DNA of 64,000 nt from Deltaproteobacteria bacterium HGW-Deltaproteobacteria-12 (GTDB taxonomy: Bacteria > Desulfobacterota > Syntrophia > Syntrophales > Smithellaceae): NCBI GenBank assembly GCA_002840565.1, contig PHBK01000005.1:62001-126000 (forward strand), in the 5' to 3' direction. A program made the position numbers and the translations under genes. The notes below the pieces were generated by a model. It saw only the letters and a program-made list of their open reading frames with translations, did no database searches and was not told the DNA's origin. Position 1 is the stretch's first letter. Each line of letters begins with the position of its first letter. Positions 44,423 to 53,191 of the stretch are shown in pieces.

Positions 44423-45038
44423 ATGAGTTGTAATAACTCAACACCCGGTTTATATAATTTCTTGTTTCCCGATAAGGCGGCACCTGGTTATTGTATTTGG
44501 AGACAGCGCCTTCGCCCGCATTATAAGCTGCGAGCGCTAGAGGTAGATTCCCCCGATAAAGATTGAGCAGGTATCTGAGGTAACGCACTCCACCTTCTAT
44601 ATTTTTTTCCGGATGAAATGCATCCTCAACTTGCAGCTGCGAGGCTGTGGACGGCATCAACTGCATAAGTCCTTGTGCTCCTACGGGAGAAACTGCTTGA
44701 TGATTAAAGTTTGATTCCGCTTTGATCACCGCTTTGATTAATGCGGGGTCAATTTTATGTTTGCCGGCGGCCGTGATGATAAGTTGATCAAACTTATTTA
44801 TATCAAGATTACGACGGAAAAGAATCCTTTTTTCTTTGAGAACAAGAACATACTTGGCATTAGGAATGGAAGGAACGTTCGTCAAATGCAATACACCCTC
44901 TTCGTCAACATACTTGAAAATGTCGGCAACTGCTAAATTGGTTGCTGCAAAAAGAAAATAAACAACAAGGACTGAAAATATTATCTCAATGACAACACTT
45001 TTATTTTGTCTTCTAAGCACTTCTGAATTATTAGCCAT
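44412..45038 (-). CDS. Lytic transglycosylase (SLT domain) with DUF4124 N-terminus
   Basis: The 208-residue exported protein has a signal anchor (about 15-38), a DUF4124 repeat (DIFKYVDEEGVLHLTNVP, 39-56) and an SLT domain: IDPALIKAVIKAESNF with catalytic Glu108, GAQGLMQLMPSTA and LALAAYNAGEGAVSKY. It cleaves peptidoglycan between MurNAc and GlcNAc with formation of the anhydro sugar. This compact architecture is common in Deltaproteobacteria. It overlaps the convergent ComEA-like gene by 11 bases. Confidence 0.92.
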   Translation of the reverse strand: MANNSEVLRRQNKSVVIEIIFSVLVVYFLFAATNLAVADIFKYVDEEGVLHLTNVPSIPNAKYVLVLKEKRILFRRNLDINKFDQLIITAAGKHKIDPALIKAVIKAESNFNHQAVSPVGAQGLMQLMPSTASQLQVEDAFHPEKNIEGGVRYLRYLLNLYRGNLPLALAAYNAGEGAVSKYNNQVPPYRETRNYINRVLSYYNSFSK

Positions 45039-45161
45039 AGCAGAAAAATACTTGATTGCTTATATTAGTTCAAGATGTTTTTTATATCTTCGTTAAAATA
45101 ACAAATTATCATCAATATTTAATTTAATCATTTAAAATGAATTACTGATTTTCGTTTGTTC

Positions 45162-45190
45162 TTGACACGGTTTTACGATGATGGTAATGA
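45162..45190 (+). promoter_or_regulatory. Promoter of tRNA-Pro
   Basis: Consensus TTGACA (45162-45167) and TAATGA (45185-45190) are 17 bases apart, about 28 bases before the mature tRNA 5' end. Confidence 0.7.
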
Positions 45191-45217
45191 CCTCAACACT
45201 TTAAATCTTTAAAAAGT

Positions 45218-45294
45218 CGGGGCGTGGCGCAGTCTGGTAGCGTATCTGAATGGGGTTCAGAGGGCCGGTGGTTCAAATCCACTCGCCCCGACCA
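45218..45294 (+). tRNA. tRNA-Pro (anticodon GGG)
   Basis: The 77-base cloverleaf has a 7-bp acceptor stem CGGGGCG/CGCCCCG, a D arm with GGTAG, an anticodon stem TCTGA/TCAGA enclosing ATGGGGT (anticodon GGG, reading CCC and CCU), a T arm with TTCAAAT and an encoded CCA (45292-45294). The first T-stem pair is a G-T wobble. The gene stands alone with its own promoter and terminator. Confidence 0.97.
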
Positions 45295-45305
45295 GTAAAT
45301 AAATG

Positions 45306-45350
45306 TAAAAGGGGAGGATGCGTTGATCGCTTTCTCCCCTTTTACGTTTT
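45306..45350 (+). terminator. Terminator of tRNA-Pro
   Basis: An 11-bp perfect stem TAAAAGGGGAG (45306-45316) / CTCCCCTTTTA (45334-45344) with a 17-base loop is followed by CGTTTTAT, a modest T tract. Confidence 0.75.
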
Positions 45351-45384
45351 ATGGACGAATGATAACAAGTTATCTGATATATGT

Positions 45385-45412
45385 TTGACAAAACAATGCT
45401 GATTGTTATAAA
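45385..45412 (+). promoter_or_regulatory. Promoter of hom
   Basis: Consensus TTGACA (45385-45390) and TATAAA (45407-45412) are 16 bases apart, about 70 bases before the hom ATG. The spacer overlaps the first copy of a 14-base direct repeat. Confidence 0.65.
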
Positions 45413-45455
45413 GGATAACATTGAAATGATCGGCTGGCCGTCAAAACAATGCTGA
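45389..45455 (+). repeat. 14-base direct repeat flanking the hom start of transcription
   Basis: CAAAACAATGCTGA occurs exactly at 45389-45402 (inside the promoter) and 45442-45455 (in the leader), 53 bases apart, about five helical turns. It may be a pair of operator sites for a looping repressor, or a local duplication. Confidence 0.55.
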
Positions 45456-45481
45456 AATCTTAGGTGATTCAGGTGTAAATA

Positions 45482-46792
45482 ATGAAAAAAATAAATGTCG
45501 GGCTAATCGGTTTGGGGACTATCGGTTGTGGTGTAGTTAAGCTTCTGCGGGACAATGAAAAGTTGATTGAGAGAAAGCTTGACGCCAGACTAGTGCTAAA
45601 GAAAATCGCCGATATTGATACAACAACACCGAGGTCTGTGAAAGTTAATAAAAATATCCTGACCAGTGATGCCAGGGCATTAATTCAGGATAATAATATT
45701 GATATAGTTATCGAATTGATTGGTGGTTATGAACCCGCAAGGACGTTTATTCTGGAAGCCATTGCTCACGGCAAACATGTTGTAACCGCCAATAAGGCTC
45801 TCCTGGCAAAACACGGCAACGAAATCTTTAAATCAGCCGAAATAAACAAGATGGATATCGGCTTTGAAGCTTCTGTTGGAGGAACAATTCCCATAATCAG
45901 AACGCTTAAAGAATCGCTTATTGCCAATAACATCAAATCAATCTATGGCATTATGAATGGAACAGCAAATTTCATTTTGACCAAGATGACCGACGAGGGA
46001 AAAGATTTCGCAGCTGTGCTGAGAGAAGCGCAAAGGCTTGGTTATGCCGAATCCGATCCTACCTTTGATATTGAAGGGATAGATACAGCGCATAAGCTCG
46101 CCATAATTCTTTCGCTGGCTTATGGATGCAAGGTTCATCTGAAAGATATTTTTTGCGAAGGGATTTCAGCCATCAGCCAACAGGATGTTGTATTTGCCAA
46201 AGAATTAGGGTATCGGATTAAACTTCTGGCTATTGCTATTTTACATAATGGTATTGTGGAAGCACGAATTCATCCGACAATGATCCCCTCCCAGCATCTT
46301 CTGGGCAACGTCAACCAGAATTACAACGCATTTCATCTCATCGGCGATGCATCCGGCCCTGTTTTTCTCTACGGTCAGGGCGCCGGAATGATGCCAACTG
46401 CCAGTGCGGTGGTCAGTGATATTATCTACATAGCACGCAATATTCTGAAAGGTGCAGCCGGTTGCTCCCCCCATCGAACGCAAAAAGAAGAAACTATGCC
46501 TGATATTAAACTTATGCCCATAGATAATATCGAAACAAAATACTATTTTCGATTTTCGGCCGTGGACAGGCCCGGTGTTCTTTCCAAGATATCCGGTATT
46601 CTGGGTGATAATAACATCAGTATTGCGACAGTTATCCAAAAGGCAAGACAGGAAGAGGGCGCTGTGCCTGTTGTTATGACTACTTATCGGGCCAGAGAAA
46701 AAGATGTGCGTAAGGCTTTGAAATTAATAGATAAACTTGACATAGTTCTGAACAAGACAATTATTATCCGCGTTGAGGATGAACTGCTTTAG
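45482..46792 (+). CDS. hom: Homoserine dehydrogenase
   Basis: The 436-residue enzyme reduces aspartate semialdehyde to homoserine for Thr and Met. Features are the N-terminal NAD(P) fold GLIGLGTIGCGVVKLL, ELIGGYEPARTFILEAI, HVVTANKALLAKHG, the catalytic region GFEASVGGTIPIIRTLKE and GIMNGTANFILTKM, and a C-terminal ACT domain (about 355-430; RFSAVDRPGVLSKISGIL) for feedback by threonine. It is followed 42 bases later by apgM. Confidence 0.96.
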   Translation: MKKINVGLIGLGTIGCGVVKLLRDNEKLIERKLDARLVLKKIADIDTTTPRSVKVNKNILTSDARALIQDNNIDIVIELIGGYEPARTFILEAIAHGKHVVTANKALLAKHGNEIFKSAEINKMDIGFEASVGGTIPIIRTLKESLIANNIKSIYGIMNGTANFILTKMTDEGKDFAAVLREAQRLGYAESDPTFDIEGIDTAHKLAIILSLAYGCKVHLKDIFCEGISAISQQDVVFAKELGYRIKLLAIAILHNGIVEARIHPTMIPSQHLLGNVNQNYNAFHLIGDASGPVFLYGQGAGMMPTASAVVSDIIYIARNILKGAAGCSPHRTQKEETMPDIKLMPIDNIETKYYFRFSAVDRPGVLSKISGILGDNNISIATVIQKARQEEGAVPVVMTTYRAREKDVRKALKLIDKLDIVLNKTIIIRVEDELL

Positions 46793-46834
46793 ATGTTCGG
46801 AACGATAGACTGATATTCTGGGGCCAATCTAGCA

Positions 46835-48061
46835 ATGAAATATGTAGTCTTACTTGGTGATGGGATGGCGGATTATCCGACTGTTAAACTTGGTGGGAAA
46901 ACACCGCTGCAATGCGCTTTCACACCTCATCTTGATGAGATTGCAGCTTGTGGCACGCTTGGTCTTGTTGATACAATTCCCGCCGGTTTTCCTCCAGGCA
47001 GCGATGTCGCCAATTTAAGCGTTCTAGGTTATGATCCCGTGCAACTCTACACTGGTCGGGGACCTCTGGAAGCCGCCAGCATGGGAGTAAATCTTGGTCC
47101 GAATGATGTTGCTTATCGCTGCAATCTTGTCACCATCGGCAACAAAAATACTGCTGATGCTTTCATGGACGATTTTACTGCCGGCCATATTTCGACTGCC
47201 GAGTCGAGCGAAATTATTCAGGACATCAATAAGCAGCTGGGATCTTCTCAATACCAGTTTTATCCGGGAGTCGGTTATCGGCATTTGTTTGTCTGGCGTA
47301 ACTCACTGGCTGCTCCTAACACGACACCGCCTCATGATATCACCGGAAAAGCAATTGCACCGTATTTGCCCCAAGGCGATAATGCTGATGAAATTAATCT
47401 AGTCATGCAGAAAGCCTCCGAGATGTTGAATAATCATAGGACTAATATTGCACGATTGAATAATGGGAAAAAAGCCGCTAATTCCATCTGGCTTTGGGGA
47501 CAAGGCAGAAAACCTAAGATTATACCCCTCGCTTCGAAATATGGACTGCAGGGTGGAATGATTTCAGCTGTTGATTTACTCAATGGTATTGGAGTGATAG
47601 CCGGATTAAAAATAATCCGCGTTCCGGGAGCAACCGGCTATATTGATACTAATTATGAAGGTAAGGCCAAAGCTGCCTTGGATGCTCTTAATTTCATGGA
47701 TTTTATTTTCGTTCATCTGGAAGCTCCTGACGAAATGGGACATGAAGGAAATGCCGAAGGCAAAATTGAGGCTATCGAAAATTTTGATGAAAAGATCGTC
47801 GGGACAATTTTGAACAACATACGCTCCTTCGGCGATTTTAGAGTATTAGTGTTAAGCGATCACCCCACACCACTGGATTTAAAAACACACTCCGGCGATC
47901 CAAGCCCCTTTGCTGTCTTATCTTCGCGTAAAGAAGAAAATAAAGAGTCAGGTGATCCTTATAATGAAATTACGGCAAAAAAAAGCGGTATTTTAATTTC
48001 TCCCGGATATCTGCTCATGGATAAATTTATTCAGGATTGGAGAGTATTCGTTGGTTCATAA
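46835..48061 (+). CDS. apgM: Cofactor-independent phosphoglycerate mutase, archaeal type
   Basis: The 408-residue protein belongs to the alkaline-phosphatase superfamily mutases: metal-binding MKYVVLLGDGMADYP at the start (Asp9), the likely nucleophile Ser56 in PPGSDVANLSVLGYDP, and C-terminal metal motifs VHLEAPDEMGHEG and VLSDHPTP. It interconverts 3- and 2-phosphoglycerate. In Deltaproteobacteria it commonly follows hom, with which it may form an operon; some family members have been proposed to act as homoserine kinase (ThrB-like), which this context would fit equally well. A decayed thioesterase gene overlaps its 3' end. Confidence 0.88.
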   Translation: MKYVVLLGDGMADYPTVKLGGKTPLQCAFTPHLDEIAACGTLGLVDTIPAGFPPGSDVANLSVLGYDPVQLYTGRGPLEAASMGVNLGPNDVAYRCNLVTIGNKNTADAFMDDFTAGHISTAESSEIIQDINKQLGSSQYQFYPGVGYRHLFVWRNSLAAPNTTPPHDITGKAIAPYLPQGDNADEINLVMQKASEMLNNHRTNIARLNNGKKAANSIWLWGQGRKPKIIPLASKYGLQGGMISAVDLLNGIGVIAGLKIIRVPGATGYIDTNYEGKAKAALDALNFMDFIFVHLEAPDEMGHEGNAEGKIEAIENFDEKIVGTILNNIRSFGDFRVLVLSDHPTPLDLKTHSGDPSPFAVLSSRKEENKESGDPYNEITAKKSGILISPGYLLMDKFIQDWRVFVGS

Positions 48062-48163
48062 TCTAAATTTAACGCCGGTGAGAGTAATTTTTGCTGATAC
48101 AGACGCGATGGGCATAGTTTATTAAAGGAAAAGTACATAGAATACCGCAGATACTTCTCGACC
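48051..48163 (+). pseudogene. Remnant of a YbgC-type acyl-CoA thioesterase
   Basis: After the overlap with the apgM stop, the frame from TTG 48051 reads LNLTPVRVIFADTDAMGIVY and then stops at TAA 48123. This is the conserved N-terminus of YbgC-like hotdog thioesterases (VxxxDTDxxGxVYHxNY, with the catalytic Asp). Some 15 bases later a stretch resembling the family's GRTEYLRR (ACATAGAATACCGCAGATAC) survives out of frame. The HANYLxWFE block and the whole C-terminal two-thirds are missing. The gene has been lost by internal deletion and frameshift. Confidence 0.65.
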
Positions 48164-48196
48164 TGAAAGCTAAATATAATATTAAAGGGGAATAAG

Positions 48197-48877
48197 ATGG
48201 CCGCAAAATTGTCAAAAAAAGAACTCGAAAGGCCGGATGTTTTTCAATCCGGCATGGAAAGACTTACTGATTATATGGCGGAAAACAAGACACGCGTTTA
48301 TGTCGTTGGTGTAGCTATAGGCTTAGCAATAATAATTGCGATAGGTATTTACTTTTACTGGAATAATTATCAAACATCGGCAATAGGCTTATACGCCAAA
48401 GCGCATGATAGTATGATTAAAAATGGAGATAAACCGGAGGCGGCAAAGGAAAGCATTCCCTTGTTCAAAGAATTGATCGATAAGTACCCCCGCAGTTGGA
48501 GCGCAAAAATAGCATGGTATAATCTGGGAAATATCTATTATAATCAAGGTGATATCGACAATGCTATCGGCGCCTACAAAAACTATATTTCAGTGACGGC
48601 AACGGATAATTCCGGGATTAGGTTTCTGGCAATGACTTCTCTTGGTTACTGCTATGAAAACAAAAAGGATTTTGCAACGGCATTGAATTATTTTGAACAA
48701 GCGCAAAAAACTAACAATAGCGGATTCGAAGCTATCGGTTATCGTAATATTGCACGAATATATGAACAAATGAATGACAAGAAAAAGGCTTTAGAAAATT
48801 ATCAAAATGCACTACAAAAAACGGCAGATCCTGCCATGACTATTTTGATCAAACGCAAGATTGCAACTCTTAACTAA
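48197..48877 (+). CDS. Membrane-anchored TPR protein
   Basis: The 226-residue protein has a short cytoplasmic start, a membrane helix at about 34-53 (VYVVGVAIGLAIIIAIGIYF) and three to four tetratricopeptide repeats (for example WYNLGNIYYNQGDIDNAIGAYKNY, whose core is NIYYNQGDIDNAIGAYKNY; ALNYFEQAQKTN; KKALENYQNAL). The architecture resembles YfgM/BamD-like periplasmic adaptors. A partner is not evident; iorA follows 30 bases downstream. Confidence 0.8.
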   Translation: MAAKLSKKELERPDVFQSGMERLTDYMAENKTRVYVVGVAIGLAIIIAIGIYFYWNNYQTSAIGLYAKAHDSMIKNGDKPEAAKESIPLFKELIDKYPRSWSAKIAWYNLGNIYYNQGDIDNAIGAYKNYISVTATDNSGIRFLAMTSLGYCYENKKDFATALNYFEQAQKTNNSGFEAIGYRNIARIYEQMNDKKKALENYQNALQKTADPAMTILIKRKIATLN

Positions 48878-48907
48878 GAAACAATAATTGATCCGGAGGT
48901 TTAAGAT

Positions 48908-50668
48908 TTGAAAATATTAATGTCAGGAAACGAGGCCATTGCCCGTGGTTTATATGAAGCCGGTGTCAGATTTGCCGCAGCATATCCCGGAACTCCGAGC
49001 ACGGAAATTATGGAAGAATTTTCCAAATATGAAGGTGTTTACGCAGAATGGTCACCCAACGAAAAAGTAGCTCTGGAGGTGGCCATAGGTGCGGCCTTAG
49101 CCGGTGAAAAAGCAACTGCCATCATGAAACATGTTGGAGTCAATGTTGCAGCAGATCCGCTATTTACGGTCAGTTACACCGGAACAAATAGAGCGCTTGT
49201 GATCATATCTGCCGATGACCCTTCCTTGCATAGTTCACAAAACGAACAAGACAATCGAAACTATGCGAAGTTTGCTAAAATCCCGATGCTGGAGCCGTCA
49301 GATCCACAGGAAGCAAAAGAATTCGTCAAACTGGCTTTTGAGATCAGCGAAAAATTCGACACACCTGTTTTTTTGCGCACGACAACAAGGGTTTCTCATT
49401 CCAAGGCCGTTGTTTCTTTGGAAGATCCAATACCCTATACAGACAAAACCGGCATTTCTTATAATCCGGCAAAATTTGTCATGGTTCCGATAAATGCTCG
49501 TGCTCGGCGTAATGAAGTTGAAAAACGCACCCAGGATTTAACGGCATTTGCGGAGAGTTTCAGTGAAAATAAAATGGAGATCAACAACCCCGATGTTGGA
49601 ATTATAACGGCAGGAATGCCTTATAACTATGCTAAAGATGTTTTCCCTCATTATTCGTACCTGAAATTAGGCATGGTTTATCCACTGCCGAAAAAATTAA
49701 TCGGTGATTTTGCAGCTCGTGTTAATAATATTTATGTTATTGAAGAGTTGGACCCATATCTGGAAGATCAAATCAAAGCAATGGGTATTAAAGTAATCGG
49801 TAAGGAAATCTTTCCCTATACAAATGAATTTGATCCCGGAATTATCCAGAATGCAATAAATAGAGGGGACAGACCGGTCAATGCTGCTGTGAAAAGTATA
49901 CCGCCACGCCCCCCCAATCTCTGCCCGGGGTGTCCGCACCGCGGCTTGTTTTATACTTTAAATAAACTTAAAGTATTTGTAACAGGAGATATTGGCTGTT
50001 ACACGCTATCTTATATGAAACCATTAGAAGGATTGCATTCCTGTATCTGTATGGGGGCGAGCATTGGCATGGCTCATGGTATGAGTAAAGCTCTAAAGGC
50101 AAAAGGGCAGGGTAAGATAGTTGGTGTGATAGGCGATTCGACATTTATCCACTCAGGAATTACTCCTCTCTTAAATATGGCTTACAACAAAAGCAATGCC
50201 GTCATTATAATATGCGATAACAGTACAACAGCAATGACCGGTATGCAGGAGCACCCGGGAACAGGTTACACCATCCTGGGGGAAGAGGCAGTAAAACTTG
50301 ATTTGGAAGTTCTGGTTTCGGCTCTGGGTATCAACAATATTAGAATCGTTGATCCTTATGATCTAAAAAACACCAGAGCGGTCATAAAAGAAGAACTGAC
50401 CAAAGATGGTCCGTCAGTGGTAATTTCAAAAAGACCCTGTGTTTTATTCAAGCGCTCAAAAACAAAACCGCAAAAGGCATTACAGGTTGATCCGGAGAAA
50501 TGTACCGGCTGTAAAGTATGCCTCGGCCTGGGATGTCCACCTATCTCCTGGAAAAAAATGGAGAGAAAAGAGGGCTCCAAAAGGGAAGGGATATCTGTAA
50601 TAGACGAAAACCTCTGCAACGGCTGTGGCCTGTGCCTGCAAGTATGTAAATTCAATGCAATCAAATAA
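48908..50668 (+). CDS. iorA: Indolepyruvate:ferredoxin oxidoreductase alpha subunit
   Basis: The 586-residue protein uses TTG at 48908, correctly spaced from GGAGG (48895-48899); the next ATG (48920) is too far. N-terminal pyruvate:ferredoxin-type domain (MSGNEAIARGLYEAGVRFAA, AYPGTPSTEIMEE), TPP-binding domain with LCPGCPHRG and VIGDSTFIHSG, and a C-terminal 2[4Fe-4S] ferredoxin part (CTGCKVCLGLGCP and CNGCGLCLQVC). It oxidises aryl pyruvates from aromatic amino acids to aryl-acetyl-CoA with reduced ferredoxin, or runs in reverse for synthesis. It acts with IorB. Confidence 0.95.
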   Translation: MKILMSGNEAIARGLYEAGVRFAAAYPGTPSTEIMEEFSKYEGVYAEWSPNEKVALEVAIGAALAGEKATAIMKHVGVNVAADPLFTVSYTGTNRALVIISADDPSLHSSQNEQDNRNYAKFAKIPMLEPSDPQEAKEFVKLAFEISEKFDTPVFLRTTTRVSHSKAVVSLEDPIPYTDKTGISYNPAKFVMVPINARARRNEVEKRTQDLTAFAESFSENKMEINNPDVGIITAGMPYNYAKDVFPHYSYLKLGMVYPLPKKLIGDFAARVNNIYVIEELDPYLEDQIKAMGIKVIGKEIFPYTNEFDPGIIQNAINRGDRPVNAAVKSIPPRPPNLCPGCPHRGLFYTLNKLKVFVTGDIGCYTLSYMKPLEGLHSCICMGASIGMAHGMSKALKAKGQGKIVGVIGDSTFIHSGITPLLNMAYNKSNAVIIICDNSTTAMTGMQEHPGTGYTILGEEAVKLDLEVLVSALGINNIRIVDPYDLKNTRAVIKEELTKDGPSVVISKRPCVLFKRSKTKPQKALQVDPEKCTGCKVCLGLGCPPISWKKMERKEGSKREGISVIDENLCNGCGLCLQVCKFNAIK

Positions 50669-50680
50669 TGAGGCAAATTA

Positions 50681-51262
50681 ATGATGAATAGCGATGTGAG
50701 AAGTATTTTGCTGGCAGGTGTTGGTGGACAGGGCATCCTGCGAGCCAGTGATATCATGTGTATGGCTCTCATGGAAGCCGGACTTGATGTTAAAAAGAGT
50801 GAAGTACACGGAATGGCGCAACGCGGTGGCTGCGTTACCAGTCACGTTCGTTATGGCGAGAAAGTCTATTCTCCTCTGGCGAAATTGGGAAGTATTGACC
50901 TGTTGGTCGCTTTTGAAAAAATGGAGTCACTCCGCTATCTAAATTATTTAACTAAAGAAGCAACAATAATAGTTAATACCGAAGAAATCTATCCGCCGGC
51001 CGTTAATTCCGGCGATGTACCCTATCCGGAAGATTCTGTTGCTTTTCTAAAAAGCCATTATAAACAAGTAAAAGAAATCGATGCAACAGCTCTGGCGATA
51101 GAAGCAGGCAACATAAAGGCTGCCAATGTTGTACTTTTGGGCGCAATTTCTAATTTAATGGATATACCATTAAATATTTGGCAAGAGGTTATCAAGAAGG
51201 CCTTCTCGGATAAATTAGTACAAATGAATCTGACAGCTTTCCTTAAAGGAAGAGCCAATTAA
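50681..51262 (+). CDS. iorB: Indolepyruvate:ferredoxin oxidoreductase beta subunit
   Basis: The 193-residue gamma-type domain protein has SILLAGVGGQGILRASDIM (nucleotide-binding loop near 7-25), KSEVHGMAQRGGCVTSHVRYG and NVVLLGAISNLMDIPL. It binds CoA and completes the IorAB oxidoreductase. The start is ATG 50681 or 50684; it lies 12 bases after iorA. The CbpA-like gene follows 23 bases later. Confidence 0.95.
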   Translation: MMNSDVRSILLAGVGGQGILRASDIMCMALMEAGLDVKKSEVHGMAQRGGCVTSHVRYGEKVYSPLAKLGSIDLLVAFEKMESLRYLNYLTKEATIIVNTEEIYPPAVNSGDVPYPEDSVAFLKSHYKQVKEIDATALAIEAGNIKAANVVLLGAISNLMDIPLNIWQEVIKKAFSDKLVQMNLTAFLKGRAN

Positions 51263-51285
51263 TATTTTTTTAGGTGGGTCGTAAT

Positions 51286-52242
51286 ATGGCTGAAGACTAC
51301 TATCAAACACTGGGCATAGCGAAGACGGCATCAGCTGATGAGATTAAGAAAGCTTACCGAAAATTGGCCGTGAAATGGCATCCTGATAAAAATCCCAATA
51401 ACAAAGCTGCCGCTGAAGAAAAATTTAAAAAAATCAGTGAAGCATATGCCGTGCTTAGCGATGCGAAAAAGCGTCAGCAATATGACACTTATGGTTCGGC
51501 AGACCAGTTCCGTCAGCAATATTCTCAAGAAGATATTTTTCGCGGCGCAAACCTGGACGAGATTTTGAGAAGTTTTGGTTTCGGAGGACCCAGAAGCGGC
51601 AGATCAACCACCTTTCGTACAAGTAGAAGAGGCGGTAGTTTCCAGGATCATGAAGATCCTTTCGCCGGCCTCTTTGGAGGCATGGGTGGTGGAGGACAGC
51701 AATACTCTCAGATGCAAGAAAAAGGACAGGACGTTGAATACAATCTTTCGATATCATTAGAAGAATCTGTTTATGGAGCCGATAAAAAACTCTCCCTGCA
51801 AATCGAAAACCGAACTGAAGAAATCAGTGTTAAAATACCTGCCGGTATAAGCACCGGTAAAAAATTGAGATTGCCCGGAAAAGGCCTGGGAGGATACAAC
51901 GGAGGACCTAACGGAGATTTATATTTAAATATTAATGTTTTACCTCATCCTTTTTTTTCCCGGGATGGTAACGATTTGTATATAGAGAAAAATATAAAAT
52001 TTACCCAGGCAGCACTCGGCACTATCATTGAAGTTCCGACTCTCGACGGCACTATTAAAAGACTGAAAATATCACCCGGTACTCAAAACAACACGAAAAT
52101 AAGAATGAAAGGCTACGGTGTCCCCGGACTTAAAGGAAATATTAAAGGCGATCAATACGTCAAGATCACAGTGGAAATTCCGAAAAAATTGTCCGAACGT
52201 CAGCAAAAAATCATTAAACAGTTAGCTGATGATGGCATTTAA
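51286..52242 (+). CDS. CbpA-like DnaJ-family co-chaperone without zinc finger
   Basis: The 318-residue protein from ATG 51286; a GTG at 51274 is open but lies within the AGGTGGG ribosome site. The J domain (2-66) has KWHPDKNP with the HPD motif, then a Gly/Phe-rich linker ([15 protein letters not shown]) and two C-terminal substrate-binding beta domains ([27 protein letters not shown]-like [18 protein letters not shown]). The Cys-rich zinc domain of DnaJ is absent, as in CbpA. It stimulates DnaK ATPase. The next 220 bases to the convergent UPF0280 gene hold no gene I can support. Confidence 0.92.
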   Translation: MAEDYYQTLGIAKTASADEIKKAYRKLAVKWHPDKNPNNKAAAEEKFKKISEAYAVLSDAKKRQQYDTYGSADQFRQQYSQEDIFRGANLDEILRSFGFGGPRSGRSTTFRTSRRGGSFQDHEDPFAGLFGGMGGGGQQYSQMQEKGQDVEYNLSISLEESVYGADKKLSLQIENRTEEISVKIPAGISTGKKLRLPGKGLGGYNGGPNGDLYLNINVLPHPFFSRDGNDLYIEKNIKFTQAALGTIIEVPTLDGTIKRLKISPGTQNNTKIRMKGYGVPGLKGNIKGDQYVKITVEIPKKLSERQQKIIKQLADDGI

Positions 52243-52462
52243 AGCACGCGAAGACTGTTTGGCCACAGGAATTGGGAAAGATTATTTCGAATTTGAAACT
52301 GGTTACATTGCGAACCATATCATAAAATAACTAATCTTTTTTTACCTTTAATTCATTTCAAGAACTCTGTACTTGACTGCTAATATTTTTATTGTGTCTA
52401 ATAAGATATGTTATGTCTACTTAGTGTTAATAATCTATATTTTTTATTGTTCATTCAATTTT

Positions 52463-53182
52463 TTATACTAATTCAATCTGCCCAGTTGCGCCCATTTCGC
52501 TGCCGCATATAATTATTATCCCTCTTACTCCCGAAATTTTCATTCCATAATCCAGGGCTTTTTTTATGTCTTTTCTGCTCTTTATTTTGTTGCCGATTGC
52601 CGAAGCAGCAGCATCGGCAAGTGTTGCAGACATAGAAGTTACACAGACAGCATCAGCGCTGCCGAAACTCAAAGACGGTCCGACAGTGGCTGATGAAGTA
52701 CATATTCCTAATGGAGAATCTTCAGGTTTTACAATTATTTTAACTTTATAACTTAAAGTTGATTCTCCGGCATAAACGGCAACTGTCAACCTGTTCTTAG
52801 TTTGCAGAAAGATATCACCGCCGTTTTCAATAACGAGATTTTCTGTCAGTTTAAGTAGATCATATCCTACAAACTCGGCAACGGCGCCGGCGACTGACGC
52901 CATCGGCCCTACTCCGCAGGTTTTCGCTTTTTTAAGCATGTTCCGGATAATCGGCGGCGCCAAATTATCTAAAGGAAGAGGTAGCAGAGATGTACGAAAT
53001 TCCGGATGATTTTTAATATATTGTTCTAGAAAGTATCTTTGCTTGATCAATGATTCTTCAGCTCTGGAAGCCAGGTTTGTATCTGAACCGATAAAAAGAT
53101 CGCTTTCGGAGATTTTAACTCTGTATGAAACTAAATTATCTTTATTTATTAGAGCTCTATATGTTCTTTCTTCATGGTTCAT
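52463..53182 (-). CDS. UPF0280 family protein (ApbE-like fold)
   Basis: The 239-residue protein shows GVGPMASVAGAVAEFVGYDLL (about 90-110), VIENGGDIFL, and a C-terminal CTSSATVGPSLSFGSADAVCV, with the ADAxxTS-like SMSATLADAAASAIGN. This set resembles the flavin transferase ApbE, and UPF0280 is considered its sister family. The role is unknown; related genes occur with methanogenesis or one-carbon metabolism. It is the last gene of the minus-strand unit, 9 bases after dnaE. Confidence 0.85.
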   Translation of the reverse strand: MNHEERTYRALINKDNLVSYRVKISESDLFIGSDTNLASRAEESLIKQRYFLEQYIKNHPEFRTSLLPLPLDNLAPPIIRNMLKKAKTCGVGPMASVAGAVAEFVGYDLLKLTENLVIENGGDIFLQTKNRLTVAVYAGESTLSYKVKIIVKPEDSPLGICTSSATVGPSLSFGSADAVCVTSMSATLADAAASAIGNKIKSRKDIKKALDYGMKISGVRGIIIICGSEMGATGQIELV

Positions 53183-53191
53183 ATTAATATA

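Noticed and set aside
52232..52333. Small ORF of 33 codons overlapping the end of the CbpA-like gene
   Set aside because: No ribosome site, no recognisable sequence and AT-rich context.
52373..52402. Promoter-like TTGACT/TCTAAT pair (18-base spacing) on the plus strand
   Set aside because: It points into the antisense strand of the UPF0280 gene with no plus-strand gene downstream; the region is very AT-rich, so chance is likely.
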